Assembly: GCA_024682415.1 (NCBI GenBank)
Contig: JAIKZG010000009.1
Location: 145,257-209,256, forward strand
Length of the DNA stretch: 64,000 bases
Direction: 5' to 3'
Source of the DNA: Prevotella sp.
GTDB taxonomy: Bacteria; Bacteroidota; Bacteroidia; Bacteroidales; Bacteroidaceae
The position numbers were made by a program, and so were the translations under genes. Within the stretch, counting starts at the first letter, position 1; every line of letters begins with the position of its first letter. This document shows positions 9,724 through 18,892 of the stretch, piece by piece. A model generated the notes under the pieces. It did no database searches, was not told where the DNA came from, and was given only the letters and a program-made list of their open reading frames with translations.

Positions 9724-10156
9724 CTCAAATGGCAAACGCATGTTTCTCATTAAGATAGGAGCGTTTTATCGCGCCTACGATAATGCTGCCTTTGCCATTC
9801 ACAACCTCATGGGCTATAAGATAGTAAGGAAAAGAGGCAAGGACGGCAAGCCTTTGTTTTATGTCGGTTTCCCTGCCACTCAGCTCGACAAGGTTGTCGA
9901 CGAGATAAATGCCCATGGTGGCAGAATGGGTCAGGTGGAAGAGGGCATTATTGGCTTCAAGGATATAAGTTATGTGGTGGAAGAGGGCGCGAAGATTATT
10001 GATGCCGACAGCTTCAGCCGGCATAAGCATGTCGATGGCAATGTGTCAGCGCTTGTTAAGACTTTGTCTTCCTTATTGTCGGAATTGACAAAAAACACAA
10101 ATATTAATATCGACATTCATATCACCGTGGGCGACAATGCTTCTAAGAAGAAATGA
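9689..10156 (+). CDS. MutS N-terminal-domain-like (MSL) DGR accessory protein
   Basis: MFLIKIGAFYRAYDNAAFAIHNLMGYKIVRKRGKDGKPLFYVGFPATQLDKVVDEI resembles MutS domain I; overlaps the RT 3' end by 35 nt. ATG at 9689 preferred over 9653. Confidence 0.6.
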   Translation: MTLLELLDIQNSSNGKRMFLIKIGAFYRAYDNAAFAIHNLMGYKIVRKRGKDGKPLFYVGFPATQLDKVVDEINAHGGRMGQVEEGIIGFKDISYVVEEGAKIIDADSFSRHKHVDGNVSALVKTLSSLLSELTKNTNINIDIHITVGDNASKKK

Positions 10157-10182
10157 GGAAGTTTTTATAGTTGGCATGCTTC

Positions 10183-10608
10183 TTGCGAAGCCATGAAATG
10201 ATAATAGGAAGATTTGCCCGTTCCATTATTTTATAATCTTTGCTTTAAGAAGCGAAAAACGCAAGCGTAGTCTTTAATACTATTTAACAACGAGGTGAAA
10301 CTATGTTTATAGTTGTAGCAGATTGTTAATAAGAAAGTGAAACTATGTTTATAGTTGTAGCAGATTGTTAACGGAAAGTGAAACTATGTATATAGTCGTA
10401 GCAGATTGTTAATAGATAGTGAAACCATGTTTGTAGTTGTATCAGAATGTTAATAAGAAGTCATTTCTACGGCTATAATTGCCATTCGTCTTAAATTTTC
10501 CCTCTTTCTCCATGCCTTGAATGAAGAGTTCTTCGCTGTGTTATATGTAAAATGAAAGACTAAGAAGCTGATTATTAACATCCTCATTTGCCGATAATCG
10601 TAAAAACA
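10183..10608. repeat. Dispersed ~425-bp intergenic element, copy 1
   Basis: Near-identical core to 60084-60508 (e.g. aagatttgcccgttccat...ctttgctttaagaagcgaaaaacgcaagcgtag...cgaggtgaaactatgtttatagttgtagcagattgttaa), with weaker identity to gattattaacatc...tgccgataa...gtaaaaaca. Confidence 0.9.
10295..10455. repeat. Four tandem ~41-42 bp units, each with a hairpin (AACTAT-GTTT-ATAGTT)
   Basis: Unit starts at 10295, 10337, 10378, 10419; core gtgaaactatgtttatagttgtagcagattgttaa. Confidence 0.9.
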
Positions 10609-10691
10609 TGAAAGTTATTCGCGGCTCTTCCTCATTTTGCTATATTTTTATAAAAAAAAGATGAAAGAGAGAGTAATAGAAAATAATTCAC

Positions 10692-10699
10692 TAACTTTG
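10692..10699 (+). promoter_or_regulatory. Bacteroidota -7 box TAACTTTG upstream of the S9 peptidase gene
   Basis: Matches TAnnTTTG. Confidence 0.6.
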
Positions 10700-10781
10700 T
10701 CTGCTGTGCAAAAACGGAAGAATGCTTCCCCTAAGCTTATAGCTTTTTGAAAAGAAAATAAAAACATATAAAGTAGTACTA

Positions 10782-12980
10782 ATGAATAGGTTATTGACAT
10801 TTTGCGTCATGGCATTGTTAAGTACGGCAAATATCATGGCAAGTAGCAAATTAGATTTAAAGAGTATCACTAAGGGTGATTTCAGCGCGGAATATCTCAG
10901 CGGAATAAACCCGGTGAGCGGAACAGACCAGTATGCCAGCATAAAGGATGGCAAGCAGATTATACAATATTCTTTCAAGACAGGCAAACAGACGGCTGTG
11001 CTCTTCGATGTGGCTCACACGATGGGGGAGAAAGTGGAAGAAATAGATGGCTATAGTTTTTCGCCTGACGGCACAAAAATGCTTATTCAGACAAAGACAG
11101 AGAAGATTTATCGCCGCTCGTTTAAGGCACAGTTTTATATCTACACCATTGCTTCAAAGAAACTGGAGAAACTCTCCGACGGAGGAATGCAGCAGGTGCC
11201 TACATGGTCGCCTACAGGTCAGCAGATTGCTTTCGTGAGAGATGGCAACATCTTCCTCGTGAAGCTGCTCTATGACAATGCGGAAACACAGGTGACGAAA
11301 GATGGTAAGTTTGGTGAGGTTATCAACGGATTGCCAGACTGGGTGAACGAAGAGGAATTCGGATTTAATAAGGCTCTCGTGTTTAATGCTGATGGCACAA
11401 AGCTGTGCTGGCTGCGTTATGATGAAAGCAAGGTGAAGTCTTACTCTCTGCAGATGTTCAAGGGACTGAAGCCTGAGAAGATGGAGAATGCCGATTATCC
11501 AGGTCTTTACACATACAAATACCCTAAGGCAGGTGAGCAAAACTCTACTGTTACGGCATGGAGCTATGATGTGAAGTCACGCCGAACAAGACAGTTGCAG
11601 GTGCCTGTGGATGCCGATGGATATATGCCTCGCATCAAGACAACTAACGATCCTAATAAAATTATTGTCTACACAATGCCACGTCATCAGGATGTGCTCA
11701 ACCTCTATGTGGTGAATCCAAGTTCTACGGTGGCGCAGCTGTTGATAAAGGAGAGTTCGGCAAAATATGTGAAAGAGGAAGCGATGGAGGATATAACTAT
11801 CGGCAAAAACTCAATTCTTGTGCCGAGCGACCGCAGCGGATATATGGGATTGTATCTGTATAACATCAATGGTACTCTTCTTCGCAAGATAACTCCTAAT
11901 TATGATATTACTTCTGTGTATGGATATGATGAGCAGAATGGCGACATTTATTATCAGGCTGCTGCCGTAAATCCTCACGATCGTCAGGTTTTTGTATCTC
12001 ATAAAAACGGTAAGGTGGAACGTCTTACCGACAAGGAGGGATGGAATTCTGCCGTATTCTCAGGTGATTATAAGTATTTCGTAAACAACTGGAGCGATTA
12101 TGATAATCCTTATGTATATACCGTGCGCAGCAATAGTGGCAAGGTGATTTCTACTCCTATCGACAATGCCAAACTTAAGGCTAAGACTAAGGAATATGGC
12201 TGGACAAAGAAGGAGGCTTTCTCTTTCACAACATCTGAGGGCGTACGCCTCGATGGATGGATGGTGAAGCCTGCCAATTTTGATGCGTCTAAGAAATATC
12301 CTGTGATAATGTTCCAGTATAGCGGCCCAGGTAATCAGCAGGTTACTAACTCATGGGACGCTGGCTCAATGGGCAATGGTGGCGCATTTGATATGTATAT
12401 GGCTCAACATGGCTTTATCGTGGTTTGCGTAGACGGACGCGGCACAGGCGGAAGAGGTGCTGAGTTTGAGAAATGCACTTATCTGAAGCTTGGCGACCTT
12501 GAGTCGAAAGACCAGGTGGAAACCGCTATTTGGCTTGGCAAGCAGAGTTATGTGGATGCCGACAGAATAGGAATATGGGGATGGAGCTTTGGTGGCTTCA
12601 ACACATTGATGAGCATGAGCGAAGGTCGTGGCGTGTTCCGTTGCGGTGTGGCTGTAGCTCCTCCTACCAACTGGAAGTTCTATGATACTATTTATACGGA
12701 GAGATATATGCGCACTCCAGGCGAGAATGCCGACGGATATGGCATAAATCCTATCAATCGCGCTGCAAATCTGCATGGAGAGCTGTTGATATGTCATGGC
12801 TTGGCCGACGATAATGTTCATCCACAGAATACATTTGAATATTCAGAGGCATTGGTTCAGGCTGATAAGGATTTCCATGAGGTGGTTTATACAAATCGCA
12901 ATCATAGTATTTATGGCGGAAACACTCGCAATCATCTGCTTCGCCAGATAAGCAAGTTCTTCATTGAGAAGATGAAGTAA
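10782..12980 (+). CDS. S9 family peptidase, dipeptidyl peptidase IV-like
   Basis: Beta-propeller plus hydrolase domain; GIWGWSFGGFNTLM nucleophile elbow, HGLADDNVHPQNT, RNHSIYGGNTRNHL. Confidence 0.92.
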   Translation: MNRLLTFCVMALLSTANIMASSKLDLKSITKGDFSAEYLSGINPVSGTDQYASIKDGKQIIQYSFKTGKQTAVLFDVAHTMGEKVEEIDGYSFSPDGTKMLIQTKTEKIYRRSFKAQFYIYTIASKKLEKLSDGGMQQVPTWSPTGQQIAFVRDGNIFLVKLLYDNAETQVTKDGKFGEVINGLPDWVNEEEFGFNKALVFNADGTKLCWLRYDESKVKSYSLQMFKGLKPEKMENADYPGLYTYKYPKAGEQNSTVTAWSYDVKSRRTRQLQVPVDADGYMPRIKTTNDPNKIIVYTMPRHQDVLNLYVVNPSSTVAQLLIKESSAKYVKEEAMEDITIGKNSILVPSDRSGYMGLYLYNINGTLLRKITPNYDITSVYGYDEQNGDIYYQAAAVNPHDRQVFVSHKNGKVERLTDKEGWNSAVFSGDYKYFVNNWSDYDNPYVYTVRSNSGKVISTPIDNAKLKAKTKEYGWTKKEAFSFTTSEGVRLDGWMVKPANFDASKKYPVIMFQYSGPGNQQVTNSWDAGSMGNGGAFDMYMAQHGFIVVCVDGRGTGGRGAEFEKCTYLKLGDLESKDQVETAIWLGKQSYVDADRIGIWGWSFGGFNTLMSMSEGRGVFRCGVAVAPPTNWKFYDTIYTERYMRTPGENADGYGINPINRAANLHGELLICHGLADDNVHPQNTFEYSEALVQADKDFHEVVYTNRNHSIYGGNTRNHLLRQISKFFIEKMK

Positions 12981-13030
12981 AGGCGGATTTATAGTTGAGA
13001 ATTCCTCGCCTTTAAAAGGCATAAAAACAA

Positions 13031-13072
13031 AAAACTCCTGCTTACATATATTGAAAGTAAGCAGGAGTTTTT
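13031..13072. terminator. Bidirectional intrinsic terminator
   Basis: aaactcctgcttac / gtaagcaggagttt stem flanked by A and T runs, between convergent genes. Confidence 0.9.
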
Positions 13073-13089
13073 TCGTATCAGCGATATTT

Positions 13090-15600
13090 TTATATCTTTC
13101 TGAATCTCGCGAATTTAAGAAGCAGTTGCTTTTCGCCTGTGTTCTCGAAAGCTACAGTGGCTTTGGTGTTCTCGCCTGTGCCTTCTATCTTCTTCACCAC
13201 GCCTATTCCAAAGCGTTGATGTTCTATTTTGTCGCCTACAACGAGAGATGCAGAGCCTTGCTTCATCTGTGTGGTCTCAGCTTGGAAGTTGCCGGCGTTT
13301 GTCGTTGGTGAAACTGAGCGACCGCCATTTGTCATCGCGTCTGAAATGCGACGCAGATTGCCACCGCCACGTGCTATACGCTGTTTAAATCCGTCAGAGA
13401 ATGGGTCGATGGCTGCTTCAGCGCGATGTGGAGATGTAATCTTCGGTTTTACGTCGGCACGGAACTGGCTCGCCACAGGATTGCTGTTCTGCATACGGCT
13501 GCTATATCTTTGATAGTCGCTTCCCCAAGGGTGAGAGCCAGTATAGCTTCTGTTAATCTCGTAGTCGGAAGAGCCACCAAATCCTCTGCCGATTTCATTG
13601 TAGCTTGCTGTGGCGCCATTCATTCCACCTTTCACATCAAGATATTTCGCGTCAATATCTTTTATGAAGCTTGATGGTATGTAAAACTCCATTTTGCCAT
13701 AGCGATAACGATTTTTGGCGCACGTCATCACGCAATGTTTCTCGGCTCTTGTAATGGCTACATACAGCAGTCGGCGTTCTTCCTCCATTTCCTTTAACGA
13801 ATCCATTGAACGCTGACTTGGGAATATTCCTTCGTCAAGACCTACTATGAACACTGTGGGAAATTCAAGACCTTTGGCGGCATGCACTGTCATGAGTGAA
13901 ACCCTATTTTTTGCTTCCTCGCTGTCGTCGTTATCTTCCAAATCGCTCATTAATGAAACATCTTGCAAATAGTCGTTAAGTGATATTTCATTAAGCATAT
14001 CTTCCTCTTTGCGGTTGTCTACAAATTCCTGCATACTGCTTAAGAATTCATCTACATTGTCCTGGCGGTCGAGGTCGTCAGGGTCTTTGCTTTTGAATAT
14101 CTCTTCGTAGAGTCCGCTTTCTTTTATTATTCTGCTGCCAAGTTGAAAAGCGTCCAATGTTTCATTTAAAGCAATGAAGCTGTCAATGAGCGACTTAAAC
14201 AGGTTAAGCTTGTTGAGAGTGCCTTTGTTTACGTTAAGACCGTAAATTTCTGGCGCTCCAATCACATTCCAAAAACTTGTGGAGTGGGAGTGGGCTGCCT
14301 GTGCTATCTTTTCAAGCGTTGTGTTGCCTATTCCTCGGGCAGGATAGTTTATTACGCGCTTTATGGCTTCCTCGTCATTGGGGTTTACCACAAGACGGAA
14401 ATATGCTATTATGTCTTTTATTTCCTTACGTTGATAGAAACTCTGTCCGCCATGTATGCGATAGGGAATACCGCTTTTCATAAATTCTTCCTCAAATGTG
14501 CGGCTCTGCGCATTGGTTCTGTAAAGAATGGCAAAATCTCCCCATTGGCATTTATCTTTGTGCTTTATCCTTTCAAGCTCTTTAGCTACGATAGACGCTT
14601 CCTCACGGTCGGAGTAAGCAGGGCGCAGCAATATCTTGTCGCCTTCAGCGTTTTCGCTGAACACATCCTTGGGTATCTGTCCTCTGTTGTGCTTTATGAG
14701 GCTGTTGGCTGCTTCCACTATTCTTTGAGTAGAACGATAGTTGCGCTCCAATTTGAATAGCTTGGCGTTATCGTATATCTTAGTGAATTTCAGAATGTTG
14801 TCGATATTTGCTCCTCTAAAGCCGTAGATACTTTGAGCGTCATCACCTACTACGCAGATATGTCTGTTCTCGCGGGTGAGCAATAATAATATCTGATGCT
14901 GGGCGTAGTTGGTGTCCTGATACTCGTCTACTAATATGTATCTGAATCTGTCTACGTATTTCAATCGGATTTCTTCATTGGTAGCAAACAGTTCGAAAGT
15001 GTTTGTCAGCAAGTCATCGAAATCCATTGCGTTGGCTGCTCTGCATCGGCGTGAATACTCGGCAAAGATTTTCCCTGTTGCCGGTATCTTGCTTTTATAG
15101 TCGTATTCGTATAGGCTATGATCTTTCTGATAGTCGGAAGCATTCATCAACTGGTTTTTTGCCATGCTGATATGGGCGTGTACGGTTGACGGCTTATATA
15201 CCTTGTCGTCAAGTCCCATTTCCTTGATGATTGCCTTTATCAGCGAGCGTGAGTCTGATTCATCATAAATGGTGAAATTCTGGTCATATCCGATGGATTG
15301 TGCTTCTTTGCGCAGAATGCGTGAGAAAATAGAGTGGAACGTGCCCATCTGTAATTTGCGCGCGCTGTCGTTGCCTACGAGTGAGCCGATACGCTCTTTC
15401 ATCTCGTTGGCAGCTTTATTTGTGAAGGTAAGGGCAAGTATGCTCCATGGGAAATAGCCTTGCTGCAACAGATAGGCTATTTTATATGTCAATACTCTCG
15501 TCTTGCCGGAACCCGCGCCTGCTATTACAAGCTGTGGCCCGTCAATATATTCTACAGCCTCACGCTGATTGTCATTAAGTTCTGCTAATAAATCCATCAT
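13090..15600 (-). CDS. pcrA: UvrD/PcrA-type superfamily I DNA helicase
   Basis: LNDNQREAVEYIDGPQLVIAGAGSGKTRVLTYKIAYL, VDEYQDTNYAQ, PcrA-like C-terminus KIEHQRFGIGVVKKIEG. Confidence 0.94.
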   Translation of the reverse strand: MMDLLAELNDNQREAVEYIDGPQLVIAGAGSGKTRVLTYKIAYLLQQGYFPWSILALTFTNKAANEMKERIGSLVGNDSARKLQMGTFHSIFSRILRKEAQSIGYDQNFTIYDESDSRSLIKAIIKEMGLDDKVYKPSTVHAHISMAKNQLMNASDYQKDHSLYEYDYKSKIPATGKIFAEYSRRCRAANAMDFDDLLTNTFELFATNEEIRLKYVDRFRYILVDEYQDTNYAQHQILLLLTRENRHICVVGDDAQSIYGFRGANIDNILKFTKIYDNAKLFKLERNYRSTQRIVEAANSLIKHNRGQIPKDVFSENAEGDKILLRPAYSDREEASIVAKELERIKHKDKCQWGDFAILYRTNAQSRTFEEEFMKSGIPYRIHGGQSFYQRKEIKDIIAYFRLVVNPNDEEAIKRVINYPARGIGNTTLEKIAQAAHSHSTSFWNVIGAPEIYGLNVNKGTLNKLNLFKSLIDSFIALNETLDAFQLGSRIIKESGLYEEIFKSKDPDDLDRQDNVDEFLSSMQEFVDNRKEEDMLNEISLNDYLQDVSLMSDLEDNDDSEEAKNRVSLMTVHAAKGLEFPTVFIVGLDEGIFPSQRSMDSLKEMEEERRLLYVAITRAEKHCVMTCAKNRYRYGKMEFYIPSSFIKDIDAKYLDVKGGMNGATASYNEIGRGFGGSSDYEINRSYTGSHPWGSDYQRYSSRMQNSNPVASQFRADVKPKITSPHRAEAAIDPFSDGFKQRIARGGGNLRRISDAMTNGGRSVSPTTNAGNFQAETTQMKQGSASLVVGDKIEHQRFGIGVVKKIEGTGENTKATVAFENTGEKQLLLKFARFRKI

Positions 15601-16334
15601 TTCTTTTTCTTGTATATTCCGCCTGATACAGAGTTGGTGTTGATGTCTTCACCTTCTTTGGGGAATGAAGGGATAAATTTCATTTCGTGCTGTATGCGTC
15701 GCTGACGCTTGCGCATATATGAACTTGGATTGCTGCTGTCGAATCTGCGAGGATTAGGCAAAGTGGCGGCAATAAGCGCGCATTCCGAACGCGTAAGCTC
15801 GGCGGCGGTTTTGCCGTTGAAATGATATTTGGCAACAGCGTCTACTCCAAATATGTTCTGCCCCATTTCAATGCTGTTGAGATATACTTCCATAATGCGT
15901 TGCTTGCTCCAGAATAGCTCGATAAGAGCAGTGAAGTATACTTCCAGGCCCTTTCTCACCCAAGTGCGGTCGGGAAACAGAAAGACATTCTTCGCCGTCT
16001 GCTGAGATATTGTGCTCGCTCCATGTTTCTTTCCGCCTTTCACGTTGTGCTTGGCGGCTTTCTCTATTGCCTCGTAGTCGAATCCGTGGTGGAGAAGGAA
16101 ACGCTGATCCTCACTTGCCATTACTGCTACCGGCATGCTTGGCGACATATCTTCAATAGAAACCCAGTGATGATGCATTATCATGCTCTCGTCTGTTCCA
16201 ATGTTTTCTATTGAGCGGAGTACCATAAGCGGAGTTACGTATACAGGCATAAATCTGTATACGATTACGGCTAAAATCGTGGATGCGAAAAAGAAGGCTA
16301 CTGCCCATCTGAGGATATTCTTAAATAGTTGCAT
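15597..16334 (-). CDS. mtgA: Monofunctional biosynthetic peptidoglycan transglycosylase
   Basis: ASEDQRFLLHHGFDYEAIEKA, GASTISQQTAKNVFLFPDRTWVRKGLE GT51 motifs. Confidence 0.92.
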   Translation of the reverse strand: MQLFKNILRWAVAFFFASTILAVIVYRFMPVYVTPLMVLRSIENIGTDESMIMHHHWVSIEDMSPSMPVAVMASEDQRFLLHHGFDYEAIEKAAKHNVKGGKKHGASTISQQTAKNVFLFPDRTWVRKGLEVYFTALIELFWSKQRIMEVYLNSIEMGQNIFGVDAVAKYHFNGKTAAELTRSECALIAATLPNPRRFDSSNPSSYMRKRQRRIQHEMKFIPSFPKEGEDINTNSVSGGIYKKKK

Positions 16335-16535
16335 GTTGCTTATTTGTGTAAGTATATAAACATAAAAAAGACGGACGCTTAATTACTCACTTTCTCAAGT
16401 TTGTGATCAGCCATCCGCCCATCCTTAAAATTTCAATGTAAGAACTGCCCTAAACTCACGTTCCGGACCTTTCCATAATTCTACTTTGTATATAATTAAT
16501 AAAAAACTTCTGTTTTTATAATCGCACACATAGAA

Positions 16536-17246
16536 TTAGTCCAATGTGCCGTTGTTGGCCTTGTTTACCATTGCCTTGCTGGCATACATGTAAACTTCTA
16601 CACGGCGATTTTCTCTGCGACCTGCTGCTGTAGAGTTGCTTGCTACAGGGTTGTCCTCGCCATAACCTGTTGTGCTCTTAATCTGAGAATAAGAAACACC
16701 ATTGCCTGTAAGGTAGTTGGTTACAGCCTGTGCTCTGCGCTGACTCAAGTCGAGGTTCTTCTGATAGCTCTGTTCTGCGTTGCAGTTCTTCCATCCCTGA
16801 TTGTCAGTATAACCCTGTACGGCGATGTCGCAGTCAGTATTGTTCTTCATCACCTGAGCAAACTTATTCAAAGATGTTCTTGCTGAAGAACTCAATGTGC
16901 TGCTGCTTGTGCTGAAAAGGATACCGTTGTCGAATGTTACCTTTACTGCCTGTAGACCATTAGCATCGGTTGTGGTTTCAACAGTAGCGTTAGGCACTTG
17001 TCTTGCCTGTTCTGCCACCTTGTCCATGTGATGACCGATGATTGCGCCTGTTCCAGCGCCTACGGCAGCGCCTATGGCAGCACCGATAGCTGTAGACTTT
17101 GTATTATGGCCTATAACTTGTCCTAATATTCCACCTAATACAGCACCGGCTCCTGCGCCGATACCAGCTCCTGTGCCCTGTTTTGTCTGACATCCGAATA
17201 TGGTCAGAAGGCACAGACCAAGTGTAAATAATTTAATCTTTTTCAT
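16536..17246 (-). CDS. OmpA-family lipoprotein with glycine-zipper domain
   Basis: Lipobox [28 protein letters not shown]-terminal VQGYTDNQG...[13 protein letters not shown]...NRRVEVYM. Confidence 0.92.
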   Translation of the reverse strand: MKKIKLFTLGLCLLTIFGCQTKQGTGAGIGAGAGAVLGGILGQVIGHNTKSTAIGAAIGAAVGAGTGAIIGHHMDKVAEQARQVPNATVETTTDANGLQAVKVTFDNGILFSTSSSTLSSSARTSLNKFAQVMKNNTDCDIAVQGYTDNQGWKNCNAEQSYQKNLDLSQRRAQAVTNYLTGNGVSYSQIKSTTGYGEDNPVASNSTAAGRRENRRVEVYMYASKAMVNKANNGTLD

Positions 17247-17282
17247 AATTTATGTGTTCTTTTGTTTTGTATTAACTGGAGG

Positions 17283-17290
17283 CAAAGGTA
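17283..17290 (-). promoter_or_regulatory. -7 box TACCTTTG (minus strand) for the OmpA-family gene
   Basis: caaaggta on plus strand, divergent from the proS promoter. Confidence 0.6.
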
Positions 17291-17333
17291 ACTCTTTTTT
17301 TTATATCGCCTCATACTTATCAACATTTTTTTG

Positions 17334-17341
17334 TAATTTTG
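17334..17341 (+). promoter_or_regulatory. -7 box TAATTTTG for proS
   Basis: Matches TAnnTTTG 30 nt upstream of ATG 17371. Confidence 0.6.
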
Positions 17342-17370
17342 CACCCAAATTTATAAAGCTAATCAAGAAA

Positions 17371-18849
17371 ATGGCTAAAGAACTGAAAGAATTAACTAAA
17401 AGAGCTGACAATTACAGTCAGTGGTACAATGACCTTGTCATTAAAGCCGGTCTTGCCGAATTGTCTCCGGTAAGAGGCTGCATGGTCATAAAACCTTACG
17501 GCTACGCCATCTGGGAGAAGGTGCAGCAGATTATGGATGCTAAGTTTAAGGAGACAGGCGTGCAGAACGCATACTTCCCCTTGCTTATCCCCAAATCTTT
17601 CCTCTCTCGTGAGGCAGAGCATGTGAAGGGCTTCGCTAAGGAGTGTGCCGTCGTTACTCACTATCGTCTTAAAGCATCAGAGGATGGAAACAGCGTTGTG
17701 GTAGACCCTGCCGCAAAACTCGAAGAGGAACTTATCGTTCGTCCAACTTCTGAGACAATTATATGGAATACTTATAAGGGATGGATTCATTCTTGGCGCG
17801 ACCTGCCATTGGTATGCAATCAGTGGTGTAACGTTATGCGTTGGGAAATGCGTACCCGTCCTTTCCTCCGTACAAGTGAGTTCCTCTGGCAAGAGGGCCA
17901 CACAGCTCATTCTTCTTCTGAGGAGGCAAGAGCACGCGCTGAGCAGATGCTTCACGTTTATGCCGACGTAGTTGAGAATTATATGGCAGTGCCTGTGCTT
18001 CAGGGCGTAAAGAGTGCCACAGAGCGTTTCGCAGGTGCTGTTGATACATATACTATCGAGGCTATGATGCAAGACGGTAAAGCTTTGCAGAGCGGTACAA
18101 GCCACTTCCTCGGTCAGAACTTCGCTAAGGCATTCGATGTGCAATATATAGATAAGGAGAACAAGTTGCAGTATCCTTGGGCTACATCTTTCGGTGTAAG
18201 TACACGTCTGCTCGGTGCTCTTATCATGGTTCACAGCGATGATAATGGTCTTGTTTTGCCTCCAAAGATTGCTCCGCTGCAGGTGGTAATCGTGCCTATC
18301 GGCAAGGGTGATCAGCAGCAGGCTATCGCTGATAAGTTCGCTCCTGTTATCAAAGGCTTGCGTGATTTGGGTATTACAGTGAAATATGATGATGCCGAGA
18401 ACAAACGTCCTGGCTTCAAGTTCGCTGATTATGAGCTTCGCGGTGTGCCTGTTCGCCTTGTTATGGGTGGAAGAGATCTTGAGAACGGCACTGTCGAGAT
18501 TATGCGTCGTGACACATTGGAGAAAGAAACAGTTTCTTTCGACGGTTTGGTAGAGCGTGTAAAGAACTTGCTCGACGATATGCAGAAGAATATCTTTGAG
18601 AAGGCTCGTAAATATCGTGACGCTCATGTATATGAGTGCGAGAATTACGAGGAGTTCAAGGAGCGTGTTAAGGACGGCGGATTCTTCCTCTGCCATTGGG
18701 ACGGTACAGCCGAAACTGAGGCTAAAATCAAGGAAGAAACTCAGGCTACTATCCGTTGCATTCCGTTTGCTTATGAGCAGACCGATGGCGTGGATATGGT
18801 AAGCGGCAAGCCTTCTAAGTATAGAGTTATTATCGCAAGAAGTTATTAA
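17371..18849 (+). CDS. proS: Prolyl-tRNA synthetase
   Basis: [49 protein letters not shown]; class II aaRS motifs. The ORF-track start at 17200 lies upstream of the promoter. Confidence 0.95.
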   Translation: MAKELKELTKRADNYSQWYNDLVIKAGLAELSPVRGCMVIKPYGYAIWEKVQQIMDAKFKETGVQNAYFPLLIPKSFLSREAEHVKGFAKECAVVTHYRLKASEDGNSVVVDPAAKLEEELIVRPTSETIIWNTYKGWIHSWRDLPLVCNQWCNVMRWEMRTRPFLRTSEFLWQEGHTAHSSSEEARARAEQMLHVYADVVENYMAVPVLQGVKSATERFAGAVDTYTIEAMMQDGKALQSGTSHFLGQNFAKAFDVQYIDKENKLQYPWATSFGVSTRLLGALIMVHSDDNGLVLPPKIAPLQVVIVPIGKGDQQQAIADKFAPVIKGLRDLGITVKYDDAENKRPGFKFADYELRGVPVRLVMGGRDLENGTVEIMRRDTLEKETVSFDGLVERVKNLLDDMQKNIFEKARKYRDAHVYECENYEEFKERVKDGGFFLCHWDGTAETEAKIKEETQATIRCIPFAYEQTDGVDMVSGKPSKYRVIIARSY

Positions 18850-18892
18850 TTAATAAGATATTACAAAGAGATAAAAATATCATTATAAAATA

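Noticed and set aside
8560-9750. 396-aa minus-strand ORF opposite the RT
   Set aside because: The plus strand has a clear RT with catalytic motifs; the antisense ORF shows no recognisable domain.
10295-10455. CRISPR array
   Set aside because: Inter-unit segments are only 6-7 nt and the same array is duplicated at 60195; no cas genes in the window.
17677-18696. 339-aa minus-strand ORF opposite proS
   Set aside because: Shadow ORF over a conserved tRNA synthetase.
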